This document shows positions 26,992-35,312 of a stretch of 64,000 nt of DNA, in pieces. The first letter of the stretch is position 1. Every line of letters starts with the position of its first letter. The DNA is taken from the NCBI RefSeq assembly GCF_000227465.1, contig NC_016047.1, forward strand, positions 449,001-513,000. The letters are read 5' to 3'. Made by a program: the position numbers and the translations under genes. Below the pieces are notes generated by a model that was not told where the DNA came from, searched no databases, and worked only from the letters and a program-made list of their open reading frames with translations. This stretch comes from Bacillus spizizenii TU-B-10. Lineage in GTDB: Bacteria > Bacillota > Bacilli > Bacillales > Bacillaceae.

Positions 26992-28197
26992 ATGAAGCTG
27001 TCGGAACTGAAAACTAGCGGTCATCCACTCACTTTGCTCTGTTCCTTTTTATACTTTGATGTGAGTTTTATGATATGGGTTATGCTTGGGGCGCTGGGTG
27101 TTTATATTTCTCAGGATTTTGGCCTGTCCCCATTTGAGAAAGGGCTTATCGTGGCTGTGCCGATTTTATCAGGATCTGTGTTTCGTATCATTTTAGGTGT
27201 TTTAACGGACAGAATCGGACCGAAAAAAACGGCAATGATCGGGATGCTGGTGACAATGATTCCGCTGCTGTGGGGGACATTTGGCGGCCGCTCGCTGCCT
27301 GAGCTGTATGCCATCGGGATTCTGCTTGGCGTGGCGGGGGCAAGCTTTGCCGTTGCTCTGCCTATGGCAAGCCGATGGTATCCGCCTCATTTGCAGGGGC
27401 TTGCGATGGGGATCGCCGGCGCGGGGAACAGCGGCACTTTGTTTGCAACCCTGTTTGGCCCGCGTCTTGCAGAGCAATTCGGCTGGCACATTGTTATGGG
27501 AATTGCGCTTATTCCTTTGCTGATCGTCTTTATTCTTTTTGTGTCCATGGCAAAGGATTCTCCTGCACAGCCGGCGCCGCAGCCGCTCAAAAGCTATCTG
27601 CATGTGTTCGGGCAAAAGGAAACATGGTTTTTCTGCCTGCTGTACAGTGTCACATTCGGGGGATTTGTCGGGCTATCAAGCTTTTTATCTATTTTCTTTG
27701 TCGATCAATACCAGCTGTCAAAAATTCACGCGGGCGATTTCGTTACATTATGTGTGGCGGCGGGAAGCTTTTTCCGGCCTGTCGGGGGCTGGATTTCAGA
27801 TCGTGTCGGCGGCACAAAAGTGCTTTCTGTATTGTTTGTCATCGTGGCCCTGTGTATGGCTGGGGTCAGCAGCCTGCCGTCTCTCTCAATGGTCATCGTT
27901 CTTTTGTTTGTCGGAATGATGGGGCTCGGAATGGGCAACGGAGCCGTATTCCAGCTCGTACCGCAGCGCTTCCGCAAAGAAATCGGCATGGTGACAGGAA
28001 TTGTCGGTGCGGCCGGCGGCATAGGAGGGTTTTTCCTGCCGAACATCTTAGGATCGTTAAAACAGATGACAGGCACATATGCTATCGGTTTTATCACGTT
28101 TTCCTGTATCGCGCTGCTGGCGTTTGCGCTCGTGCTTGCCGCAGGCTATTACTGGAGAAAAAGCTGGAGCGCGGAAAGCAGCCCCGCTGATATTTAG
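26992..28197 (+). CDS. nasA: Nitrate transporter NasA (MFS nitrate/nitrite porter)
   Basis: A 401-residue major facilitator protein with about 12 membrane segments that imports nitrate for NasBC. Family landmarks are the N-terminal [12 protein letters not shown] segment, the MFS motif [15 protein letters not shown] after helix 2, and the two glycine-rich nitrate-signature helices ([18 protein letters not shown] near residue 138 and [19 protein letters not shown] near residue 335). The ATG at 26992 follows AGAAAGGGG. It is divergent from nasB and shares the TnrA site. An intrinsic terminator follows directly. Confidence 0.94.
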   Translation: MKLSELKTSGHPLTLLCSFLYFDVSFMIWVMLGALGVYISQDFGLSPFEKGLIVAVPILSGSVFRIILGVLTDRIGPKKTAMIGMLVTMIPLLWGTFGGRSLPELYAIGILLGVAGASFAVALPMASRWYPPHLQGLAMGIAGAGNSGTLFATLFGPRLAEQFGWHIVMGIALIPLLIVFILFVSMAKDSPAQPAPQPLKSYLHVFGQKETWFFCLLYSVTFGGFVGLSSFLSIFFVDQYQLSKIHAGDFVTLCVAAGSFFRPVGGWISDRVGGTKVLSVLFVIVALCMAGVSSLPSLSMVIVLLFVGMMGLGMGNGAVFQLVPQRFRKEIGMVTGIVGAAGGIGGFFLPNILGSLKQMTGTYAIGFITFSCIALLAFALVLAAGYYWRKSWSAESSPADI

Positions 28198-28205
28198 GTT
28201 TTGAC

Positions 28206-28232
28206 GGACACGCATTTGTGCGTGTCTTTTTT
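28206..28232 (+). terminator. Intrinsic terminator after nasA
   Basis: ACACGCA and TGCGTGT form the stem around a short loop, followed by CTTTTTT, just after the nasA stop codon. Confidence 0.85.
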
Positions 28233-28269
28233 ATTTTCTCTTGATTTTAATCAGTGAACCCATCAAAAT

Positions 28270-28290
28270 AAATAGTAATTATTACGGTTT
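28270..28290. promoter_or_regulatory. Zur box upstream of folE2
   Basis: The core AGTAATTATTACGG fits the 9-1-9 Zur operator (TCGTAAT-N-ATTACGA core) with few mismatches and lies just before the folE2 ribosome binding site. Zinc-bound Zur would repress folE2-yciB. Confidence 0.85.
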
Positions 28291-28312
28291 GTTAATGAGA
28301 GGAGTTTTCTGA

Positions 28313-29227
28313 TTGAATCAACACATGCCGCTTCCGGGAAAACCGGAACGTCTTCAATACTTTGGGTCGGTCAGTCCGATAAAAGGCGAGAAACCTGTAG
28401 AAAAAGAAAAAATGAAGGATCTGCAAAATATCAGGAAGGATTATTTTTTTGACATTCAGCATGTAGGTGTCGCTAATGTGTCCCATCCGGTCACAATCAC
28501 TTCTGCCATGACGCCTGCTGAGCAAACAACGACTGCGAACTTTACAATGACTTGTGATTTGCGGAGGAATCAGAAGGGGATTAATATGAGCCGGTTAACA
28601 GAGCTGCTCCAAATCTATCATCAAAACGGCTGGATTCTCTCATTTTCCTCTCTACAGCAATTTACGAAAGAGCTTGCAGAAAACATGGACCAGTCATCAG
28701 CTTCAGTCGAAGTGCGGTTTCCATGGTTTTTCGAACGGAAAAGTCCGAAGCTTGAGAAAGCGGGTTTGATGCATGCTGACATATTGATGTCTGTCACCTA
28801 TCGCGAAGATCAGCCGTTTGAACAGCGTGCCGGCATCTCAGCGAAAGTAACGACACTATGCCCTTGCTCCAAGGAAATCAGTGAATACAGCGCTCATAAT
28901 CAGAGGGGGACGGTCAGCATTTGGGCTGATATTCATCCGGCAGTATCGCTTCCAAGCGATTTTAAAGCTGATTTGCTTGACGCCGCAGAATCAAATGCTT
29001 CTGCGAGACTGCATCCGGTTCTTAAGCGCCCGGATGAAAAAGCCGTGACGGAAACAGCATATGAAAATCCAAGATTTGTTGAGGATCTCGCCCGGCTGAT
29101 TGCCGCGGATTTGTATGAGCTTGAATGGGTGTCAGCCTTTGAGATTGAATGCCGCAATGAAGAATCAATCCATCTCCACGATGCCTATGCGAAGCTGCGT
29201 TTTTCGAAACAGGAGGATAGAATATGA
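28313..29227 (+). CDS. folE2: GTP cyclohydrolase FolE2 (type IB, zinc-independent)
   Basis: A 304-residue GTP cyclohydrolase IB that makes dihydroneopterin triphosphate for folate synthesis when zinc is too scarce for the zinc enzyme FolE. The catalytic region TLCPCSKEISEYSAHNQRG near residues 182-200 holds the active-site cysteine and histidine. The start is TTG at 28313 with GAGAGGAG about 8 nt upstream. Its stop codon overlaps the yciB start (ATGA at 29224-29227), so the two are translationally coupled. The Zur box in its promoter explains induction in zinc limitation. Confidence 0.94.
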   Translation: MNQHMPLPGKPERLQYFGSVSPIKGEKPVEKEKMKDLQNIRKDYFFDIQHVGVANVSHPVTITSAMTPAEQTTTANFTMTCDLRRNQKGINMSRLTELLQIYHQNGWILSFSSLQQFTKELAENMDQSSASVEVRFPWFFERKSPKLEKAGLMHADILMSVTYREDQPFEQRAGISAKVTTLCPCSKEISEYSAHNQRGTVSIWADIHPAVSLPSDFKADLLDAAESNASARLHPVLKRPDEKAVTETAYENPRFVEDLARLIAADLYELEWVSAFEIECRNEESIHLHDAYAKLRFSKQEDRI

Positions 29228-29808
29228 AACTCTTATTATTATTTGTTGCTGTTCTTGTGCCGGCCAGCCTGCTGTCAGCCTGCTCTGATCATGCGGAAGA
29301 ACACGCAAGCGCTGATACAAAGAAAACGGCAGAGCACGTAACGTCCGACCAAAAGACAGAAAAAACTAGCATCGATTGGACCAAACCATCAGGCGGTGAA
29401 TACCCGAATATCAAGCAGAAACATGTCTGGATTGATGTGGACGTGAAAGAACAGAAGGCTTACATCAAAGAAGGAAGTAAAACCTTATATACAATGATTG
29501 TCTCGTCAGGACTGGATCAAACAAAAGATGGCGCTACGCCAAAGGGCACCTTTTATATAGAGCCTGAACGAGGAGAATGGTTTTTCTCCGAAGGATATCA
29601 GGAAGGTGCGGAATACTGGGTCTCATGGAAAAACCATGGCGAATTTCTATTTCACAGTGTGCCGATGACAAAGGATAAAAAAGTCATCGAAAAAGAAGCA
29701 AAAAAACTAGGGGTGAAGGCATCTCATGGATGTATCAGGCTGGCCATCCCAGATGCGAAATGGATATATGAAAACATCCCTGAACATACAAAAGTTGTGA
29801 TCGGCTGA
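29224..29808 (+). CDS. yciB: L,D-transpeptidase-like lipoprotein YciB
   Basis: A 194-residue exported protein with a lipoprotein signal (hydrophobic run then LLSAC, lipidated Cys near residue 20) and a YkuD/L,D-transpeptidase catalytic domain whose signature SHGCIRL lies near residue 173. Such enzymes cross-link or modify peptidoglycan with a cysteine nucleophile. It is coupled to folE2 by a 4-nt overlap and therefore is zinc-limitation induced. Why a wall enzyme is in the zinc response is not explained by the sequence; replacing a zinc-dependent wall enzyme is a guess. Confidence 0.88.
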   Translation: MKLLLLFVAVLVPASLLSACSDHAEEHASADTKKTAEHVTSDQKTEKTSIDWTKPSGGEYPNIKQKHVWIDVDVKEQKAYIKEGSKTLYTMIVSSGLDQTKDGATPKGTFYIEPERGEWFFSEGYQEGAEYWVSWKNHGEFLFHSVPMTKDKKVIEKEAKKLGVKASHGCIRLAIPDAKWIYENIPEHTKVVIG

Positions 29809-29850
29809 ATGGAAAGCGGTTGACAAAAAGGAAAAAAAGCCATACGATTT

Positions 29851-29871
29851 AAATCGTAATAATTACGTTTT
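29851..29871. promoter_or_regulatory. Zur box upstream of the flavoprotein gene
   Basis: The core TCGTAATAATTACG is an essentially perfect Zur operator. Immediately left, ACGATTTAAATCGT (29844-29857) is a separate perfect 14-bp palindrome that overlaps it, so Zur might bind in two registers. Confidence 0.85.
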
Positions 29872-29890
29872 GCAGAGAGGAGATTCTCCC

Positions 29891-31063
29891 ATGTATAAAT
29901 GGCTGATCATTGGCGGCGGCATCCAAGGCACAACCTTGGCTGTGCATCTGGTGAAAAGCGGAAGGGCATCGATTGAGGATCTTGCTGTCATTGATCCCCA
30001 TGAACGGCCTCTTGAATGCTGGAAACGAAACACAAGCCGCATTCAGATGAAATACTTGCGCTCTCCATCGGTTCATCATGTAGACACAGAGCCGTTCAGC
30101 TTGCAAACGTATGCGGATAAAAGCCAATGGCCGGAAGTATTCTTTGGAAGATATAAGAGGCCCTCGCTGTCGCTCTTCAATCAGCACTGCGAGACTGTGC
30201 TGGATGAGATACATATTGATCAAGCATGGAAAACAGGCATGGTGACAAATTTGAGAAGGAAAAACGGGTTGTGGGAAGCGGAGACAGATACCGCTGGAAC
30301 TCTCACGGGGGAACGAGTGGTTTTAGCCATGAGTTTTTCTCATCAGCCTTCTTGGCCGGAGTGGACAAAACCATATCAGAATGACGGCATTTATCATGTG
30401 TTTGACAGAGAGGTGCACGATGTAAGCAATGAAAGTGTGCAAATGGCAGTTGTGGGCGGAGGGATAACGGCGGCTCATTACGCCATAAAGCTCGCAGATG
30501 ACGGCCATGATGTGACGATGCTGGTGAGGCATCCGTTCCGGATCTATGACTTCGATAGTGATCCAGGATGGCTTGGTCCGAAATATATGAAAGCATTCAG
30601 TAAAACGTCTGACTATCAAAAGCGAAGGCAATGGATTACAAGCGCCAGACATCGTGGCTCTTTTCCAAAGGACATTTCAAGAACACTTGCTGTCTATAAG
30701 GAGGAGGGCAGAATAAAAGTCATTCAGGATGACATTGATTTTTGCCAAAAAACAGATGACGGCAAGATACAGATACACTGTAAAACCAGCGAATCGCGAT
30801 ACGAATACGAGCGTGTCGCATTGGCAACAGGTTTTACCTCGGACATCAGCCGGTTCGATTGGGTACAGAGAGCAGCGCAAGCGGAGCAATTGCCTTATGC
30901 AGGCTGCGGTTTTCCGATTGTTGGCAAGGATTTGCAATGGGGAAAAGGCTTATATGTGATGGGAGCCTTTGCTGAATTAGAAATCGGGCCGACAGCGAGA
31001 AATATTTCCGGAGCACGAAAAGCTGCTTACACCATTGCCTATACGGCGAAGCATACGAATTAA
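29891..31063 (+). CDS. FAD/NAD(P)-binding oxidoreductase under a Zur box
   Basis: A 390-residue two-dinucleotide-fold flavoprotein. The FAD-binding GGGIQG is at residues 8-13, a second Rossmann motif VVGGGITAAHYA lies near residue 186, an ATGFTSD element near residue 316, and the C-terminal MGAFAELEIGPTARNISGAR closes the FAD site. The layout resembles flavin monooxygenases and the ornithine/lysine N-hydroxylase-like group more than disulphide reductases; no redox-active cysteine pair is seen. The ATG at 29891 has AGGAG 8 nt upstream. It has its own Zur box, and another follows it before yciC. I do not know it from the standard B. subtilis map. Function is unknown; a role in zinc acquisition is inferred from regulation only. 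Confidence 0.8.
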   Translation: MYKWLIIGGGIQGTTLAVHLVKSGRASIEDLAVIDPHERPLECWKRNTSRIQMKYLRSPSVHHVDTEPFSLQTYADKSQWPEVFFGRYKRPSLSLFNQHCETVLDEIHIDQAWKTGMVTNLRRKNGLWEAETDTAGTLTGERVVLAMSFSHQPSWPEWTKPYQNDGIYHVFDREVHDVSNESVQMAVVGGGITAAHYAIKLADDGHDVTMLVRHPFRIYDFDSDPGWLGPKYMKAFSKTSDYQKRRQWITSARHRGSFPKDISRTLAVYKEEGRIKVIQDDIDFCQKTDDGKIQIHCKTSESRYEYERVALATGFTSDISRFDWVQRAAQAEQLPYAGCGFPIVGKDLQWGKGLYVMGAFAELEIGPTARNISGARKAAYTIAYTAKHTN

Positions 31064-31082
31064 ATCGTAATGATTCTATTTT
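31062..31082. promoter_or_regulatory. Zur box upstream of yciC
   Basis: The left half AAATCGTAAT is perfect and the right half ATTCTATTT partly so, in the position expected for the yciC operator, immediately before the ribosome binding site AAGGGAGGA. Confidence 0.8.
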
Positions 31083-31100
31083 ATAAGGGAGGACATTAGT

Positions 31101-32294
31101 ATGAAAAAAATTCCGGTTACCGTACTGAGCGGTTATCTTGGCGCTGGAAAAACAACATTGCTGAACAGCATTCTGCAAAATCGTGAAGGCTTAAAAATAG
31201 CGGTCATCGTCAACGATATGAGTGAGGTGAACATTGACGCAGGCTTGGTTAAGCAGGAAGGAGGCCTTTCCAGAACAGATGAAAAGCTTGTGGAAATGTC
31301 AAACGGCTGCATTTGCTGTACGCTTCGCGAAGACTTATTAATTGAAGTCGAGAAGCTGGCAAAAGACGGGCGGTTTGATTATATCGTGATTGAATCGACA
31401 GGAATTAGTGAACCGATCCCGGTGGCTCAGACTTTTTCTTATATCGATGAAGAGATGGGGATCGACCTTACAAAATTCTGTCAGCTGGATACGATGGTGA
31501 CAGTGGTTGATGCCAACCGTTTTTGGCATGATTATCAGTCAGGCGATAGCCTTCTGGATCGCAAAGAAGCGCTGGGGGAAGAGGATGAAAGAGACATTGC
31601 CGACCTCTTGATCGATCAAATAGAGTTTTGTGATGTTCTGATCTTGAATAAATGTGACCTGGTCAGCGAGCAAGAGCTCGAACAGCTTGAAAAAGTGCTT
31701 CGCACACTGCAGCCAAGAGCCAAATTCATTCGTTCCGTCAAAGGAAATGTAAAACCGCAGGAGATTTTGCATACAGGGTTATTTAACTTCGAGGAAGCGA
31801 GCGGGTCAGCCGGCTGGATTCAAGAGCTGACAGCAGGCCATGCGGAACACACCCCGGAAACAGAAGAATACGGCATCTCTTCATTTGTGTATAAAAGACG
31901 TTTGCCGTTTCATTCTACACGGTTTTATCGCTGGATGGATCAAATGCCAAAGAACGTGGTTCGTGCCAAAGGAATCGTCTGGTGCGCCTCGCATAACAAT
32001 CTCGCTTTGCTGATGTCGCAAGCAGGACCGTCGGTTACGCTTGAGCCAGTATCGTATTGGGTGGCGGCGTTGCCAAAGCTTGAGCAGGAGCAAGTCAAAC
32101 AGCAGGAGCCAGAAATTTTGGAGGACTGGGATCCGGAATTCGGCGACCGCTTGACGCAGCTTGTGTTTATCGGAACAGATTTGGATGAAGAAGCGATCAC
32201 GAAAGAGCTTGATCAATGCCTGCTGACTGAGTACGAATTTGATTCCGACTGGTCGCTGTTTGAGGACCCGTTCAAGTGGAAGCTGAATCAATAG
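31101..32294 (+). CDS. zagA: COG0523 GTPase metallochaperone YciC/ZagA
   Basis: A 397-residue G3E-family GTPase. The P-loop GYLGAGKTT is at residues 11-19 and the metal-binding CICC at about residues 70-73; the NKCD GTP specificity motif (LILNKCDLV) and a C-terminal CobW domain follow. In B. subtilis this protein is described as delivering zinc, with the nucleotide ZTP as signal, to the folate enzyme FolE when zinc is short, which fits its neighbour folE2. It also carries its own Zur box. An intrinsic terminator follows. The older name is yciC. Confidence 0.93.
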   Translation: MKKIPVTVLSGYLGAGKTTLLNSILQNREGLKIAVIVNDMSEVNIDAGLVKQEGGLSRTDEKLVEMSNGCICCTLREDLLIEVEKLAKDGRFDYIVIESTGISEPIPVAQTFSYIDEEMGIDLTKFCQLDTMVTVVDANRFWHDYQSGDSLLDRKEALGEEDERDIADLLIDQIEFCDVLILNKCDLVSEQELEQLEKVLRTLQPRAKFIRSVKGNVKPQEILHTGLFNFEEASGSAGWIQELTAGHAEHTPETEEYGISSFVYKRRLPFHSTRFYRWMDQMPKNVVRAKGIVWCASHNNLALLMSQAGPSVTLEPVSYWVAALPKLEQEQVKQQEPEILEDWDPEFGDRLTQLVFIGTDLDEEAITKELDQCLLTEYEFDSDWSLFEDPFKWKLNQ

Positions 32295-32327
32295 AAAAAA
32301 GCCGTCTCCTGAGGAGCGGCTTTTTTA
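32294..32327. terminator. Bidirectional terminator zagA / yckA
   Basis: GCCG-CTCC and GGAG-CGGC form a stem with a bulge, flanked by an A-run on the left and six T residues on the right, between convergent genes. Confidence 0.85.
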
Positions 32328-32340
32328 ATAAAACGTTTGT

Positions 32341-33021
32341 TTAAACATAATGAGCGTATTTTTTCTCAAGGATATTCTGAAAAGCTGCCGCTGCTGAGCA
32401 GATGGCCCAATAAATGAGAGCGGTCAAAATATACATGGTCATGTAATCAAACTCTCTGCCGCCGATGATTTTCGCATGCTGGAGCAATTCCGGCACTGTA
32501 ATCATTGCAGCGAGAGAGGACGCTTTGATTAAGTCGAGCAATACATTAGCAAGCGGAGGCAGCGCAATACGGATCGATTGCGGCAAAATGATACCCCTCA
32601 TCGTCTGCCAATAGGAAAGGCCGAGAGAGGATGCGGCTTCCCACTGTCCTTTTTCAACGGATGAAATGGCTGAACGGTTAATTTCTGCAATGTAGGCGGC
32701 GCTGTTAAGACTAAAGCCAATTAAAGCGGCTGTGACAGCGGAAAATTCAATGCCGATATAAGGAAATCCGAAATAAAGGATAAACAAGATCACTAAAATC
32801 GGAACGCCTCGCATAAATGAGATATAGAGCTTCGCCGGCCACCTTAACAAGGCAAGCTGAGACATTCTGGCGAGTGATATGAACAGGCCGATCACCGTTC
32901 CCGCAAACATGCTCACAAAAGAGATGAGCAGCGTATATCCAATGCCTTTTATGACATAAGGGAACGATTCAATGGCCAGCTTTGTGTTGAAAATATATTC
33001 CCACTGAATGCTATTTATCAT
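32341..33021 (-). CDS. yckA: Amino-acid ABC transporter permease YckA
   Basis: A 226-residue polar amino-acid (HisM/GlnP-type) ABC permease with about five membrane segments. The EAA-like loop that contacts the ATPase reads QWEAASSLGLSYWQTMRGIILPQSIR near residues 126-151. It lies 9 bp downstream of the substrate-binding lipoprotein gene yckB, forming a two-gene unit. No ATPase gene is adjacent, so it must share an ATP-binding subunit encoded elsewhere. Substrate is unknown from sequence. Confidence 0.87.
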   Translation of the reverse strand: MINSIQWEYIFNTKLAIESFPYVIKGIGYTLLISFVSMFAGTVIGLFISLARMSQLALLRWPAKLYISFMRGVPILVILFILYFGFPYIGIEFSAVTAALIGFSLNSAAYIAEINRSAISSVEKGQWEAASSLGLSYWQTMRGIILPQSIRIALPPLANVLLDLIKASSLAAMITVPELLQHAKIIGGREFDYMTMYILTALIYWAICSAAAAFQNILEKKYAHYV

Positions 33022-33030
33022 GGCGTCCGA

Positions 33031-33894
33031 TTACAAATCAACGTCCTGAACGTCGACATCCAGTTTCTTTGATACATCTGCTTTATTGAAGAATTGTTTC
33101 GACAGCTTTGTCAAAGTGCCATCCTTGCTCATTTCTTTCAATGTTTCGTTCATCTTTTTCTGAAGTGCTGCATTGCTTTTTTTCATGACAAGCGCCTGTT
33201 TGTTCGGCATGTACTTGATGTCAGGATGGATCGTAATGTTAAGATCCGGGAATGCTGCGAGCGCAAGTGTCTGCAGGTAATAGTCGTTTAAAATGACATC
33301 AGTGCGTCCGTTGGCGACATCTTTTAAATACTGTTCATTGGTCGCATTATCATAAATCACTTCTTGAGCGCCGTATTTTCTCGCTACATCCATGTAGACT
33401 GTCGTAGCTGCGCCAGCGGCTTTCTTCCCTTCTAAATCCTTAAGCGTTTTAATCCCTGATAAATCGTCTTTTCGGACGATTGCCGTGCCGTATGAATATT
33501 TATATGGAGTGGAAAACGCGAACTTCTTCTCGCGGTCCTTCGTCACATCGATGTCATTTGCGGCTGCGTCAACCTGGCCGCTGTTCACCGCTGTCAGCAT
33601 TCCGTCAATGCCCATCTCCTTGAACTCAACCTTCAGACCCAGGCGTTTTGCCGCTTCACGAACGACTTCAACCTCATAGCCCGTCAGCTTATCGGAACCA
33701 GAATCGGTATCGTGATAAGAAGTGGGATAAAGCGTGCCTGATGTAGCGACAACAATTTTCCCTTTGTCTTTGATCTGCTCCCAGCCTGTATCCTTGGAAT
33801 CGGCTTCATTTTTGCCGGAACAGGCTGCCAATATAAGAAAGAAAGCCATTGTGAAACTGAATATAACGGCTTTGGATTGCATGAATGATTTCAC
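33031..33894 (-). CDS. yckB: Amino-acid ABC transporter substrate-binding lipoprotein YckB
   Basis: A 287-residue family-3 extracellular solute-binding protein. The N-terminal signal ends in a lipobox LILAAC, so the mature protein is anchored outside the membrane. The two-lobe binding domain shows the typical GYEVEVVREAAKRLGLKVEFKE near residue 75 and the VDAAANDIDVTKDRE segment near residue 111. It sits upstream of the permease yckA. Family is clear; the ligand, likely a polar amino acid or cystine-type compound, is uncertain. Confidence 0.87.
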   Translation of the reverse strand: MKSFMQSKAVIFSFTMAFFLILAACSGKNEADSKDTGWEQIKDKGKIVVATSGTLYPTSYHDTDSGSDKLTGYEVEVVREAAKRLGLKVEFKEMGIDGMLTAVNSGQVDAAANDIDVTKDREKKFAFSTPYKYSYGTAIVRKDDLSGIKTLKDLEGKKAAGAATTVYMDVARKYGAQEVIYDNATNEQYLKDVANGRTDVILNDYYLQTLALAAFPDLNITIHPDIKYMPNKQALVMKKSNAALQKKMNETLKEMSKDGTLTKLSKQFFNKADVSKKLDVDVQDVDL

Positions 33895-34061
33895 CTATGT
33901 TTCCCCCAATCTGTTAATCAACTAAAAAGATAGCACTGAACATAAGGGGTTGCAATATGTTGATGACGTTTTCAAAAAGTTCGAATTGTGTATACAAAAG
34001 CGTGTGAGCGTTTAAAAGCGGCTATACAGGGAACCAGTGACAATAAAGGAGTTGTCCAAGG

Positions 34062-34311
34062 ATGAAAGCACTGACATATCAAGGAAAAGAGCATGTTGAG
34101 CTGATCCCAGATCCAGGATGCCATTACACCAGTGGGCCGGGCACTCGTTATTCATCTAATGCCAATGCTGTATGAAATGGTCAAGAAGCATGAAATCGAT
34201 CTTTTGCATAAATTAAGTCTTGCTGATGGCCCTAAGGCATATGATATATTCGATAAGAAAGAAGATGGAAACATCAAAGTCATATTGAAGACATATGGGG
34301 GAGTCAAATGA
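34062..34311 (+). pseudogene. Deletion remnant of a zinc-type alcohol dehydrogenase
   Basis: The 5' end reads MKALTYQGKEHVELIPDPG from an ATG with AAAGGAG about 12 nt upstream, exactly like the N-terminus of a medium-chain zinc alcohol dehydrogenase. After about 20 codons the similarity stops. From about 34127 another frame gives a typical dehydrogenase C-terminus, ending DGPKAYDIFDKKEDGNIK and YGGVK. So some 300 central codons, including the zinc and NAD sites, are gone. The stop TGA overlaps the yckC ATG by 4 nt (ATGA at 34308), a sign that the intact gene was once translationally coupled to yckC. No product is expected beyond a 37-residue peptide. Confidence 0.8.
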
Positions 34312-34763
34312 ATATTTACAAACCAGCCGGATTCTGGATCAGACTAGGAGCTTCATTGCTGGATTACATTATTGTCTCGGTGCCTCTTTTGCTGATCTAT
34401 TGGCTGATTACAGGAAAAGACCCGAACGACAGCATGTTCATCAGTCTGATTGTTCTGCTGTACTCTATTTTGTTGCCGGTGTTTTGGAACGGCTACCTTA
34501 TCGGAAAAAGAATCTGCGGTATCAGAATCGTAAAAAAAGACGGATCACAGGTCAGCCTGTTAACGATGTTTTTGCGGGTTATTGTTGCGGGTCTGGTTTA
34601 CGGCATAACTTTCGGACTCGGCTTGATCGCCAGCCTGATTCTGATCGGTGTCCGAGAAGACAAACGGACACTGCATGATTTAATCGCGGGAACGTATGTC
34701 ACTTACGCGCCCCCGGGTGAAGAAGAACTTTATACTGATGAACAGATCAGAAAGAGCGAATAA
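34308..34763 (+). CDS. yckC: RDD-family membrane protein YckC
   Basis: A 151-residue integral membrane protein of the RDD family. The family arginine and aspartates appear as FWIRLGASLLDYI near the N-terminus, and about four hydrophobic segments follow, with the conserved GKRICGIRIVKKDG turn after the second. Many RDD proteins are suggested to exchange sodium for protons, but this one is not characterised to my knowledge. Its start overlaps the stop of the dehydrogenase remnant, and it has no separate good ribosome binding site, so its expression may have changed after that deletion. Confidence 0.82.
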   Translation: MNIYKPAGFWIRLGASLLDYIIVSVPLLLIYWLITGKDPNDSMFISLIVLLYSILLPVFWNGYLIGKRICGIRIVKKDGSQVSLLTMFLRVIVAGLVYGITFGLGLIASLILIGVREDKRTLHDLIAGTYVTYAPPGEEELYTDEQIRKSE

Positions 34764-34780
34764 TGGTTCGCTCTTTTTCT
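34750..34780 (+). terminator. Intrinsic terminator overlapping the yckC stop
   Basis: AAAGAGCGAA and TTCGCTCTTT pair around the yckC stop region, followed by TTCTTTT. Confidence 0.8.
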
Positions 34781-34845
34781 TTTGCATGTATAAAAAATGC
34801 AATGCAGCAAAACATATGAAAAATAGGATTGGAGGAATAAATTGG

Positions 34846-35178
34846 ATGAAACGGATAAAAATCAATATCATCACAATGTTCATAACCGCAGCTGTCATTT
34901 CTCTGACCGGCACAGCTGAAGCCGCTGAAAAACAGCAGCAGCCTCCCGCAAATGTCACACTGACAGATCAGCAAAAGAAAGAAATTGAACAGCTGGAAGC
35001 AGACATATTAAAAAAGCGCAAAGACGTAATCTCAAAGTATGTGCAATACGGTGTCCTGCCTAAAGAAAGAGGAGAACACATCAAAAATCACATGGACAAA
35101 CACTTTGAAATGATGAAACAAAACGGCTTTGTTCCAAAGCCCCATCCTCATCAGCATAAATTTGAAAAAAGACATTAA
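34846..35178 (+). CDS. yckD: Secreted DUF2680 protein YckD
   Basis: A 110-residue protein with an N-terminal signal peptide (KRIKINIITMFITAAVISLTGTAEA, cut likely after AEA near residue 26; no lipobox cysteine). The mature part is charged and helical and ends in a histidine-rich tail (KPHPHQHKFEKRH), in the DUF2680 style. The ATG at 34846 has GGAGG 10 nt upstream. Function is unknown. The tail could bind metal, an inference from composition. A terminator follows. Confidence 0.8.
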   Translation: MKRIKINIITMFITAAVISLTGTAEAAEKQQQPPANVTLTDQQKKEIEQLEADILKKRKDVISKYVQYGVLPKERGEHIKNHMDKHFEMMKQNGFVPKPHPHQHKFEKRH

Positions 35179-35185
35179 GACGGTA

Positions 35186-35214
35186 AGCATCCAATGGGAA
35201 TTGGGTGCTTTTTT
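35186..35214 (+). terminator. Intrinsic terminator after yckD
   Basis: AGCATCCAA and TTGGGTGCT form the stem around TGGGAA, followed by TTTTT. Confidence 0.85.
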
Positions 35215-35312
35215 ATTGTGAAAAAGTTCCTGTAATAAATGAGTAAAGTTTTAGAAAATAATGTCGCAGTAGTCAGTTATATCGTATAATAAGATATAAA
35301 GGGGTGTGTATG

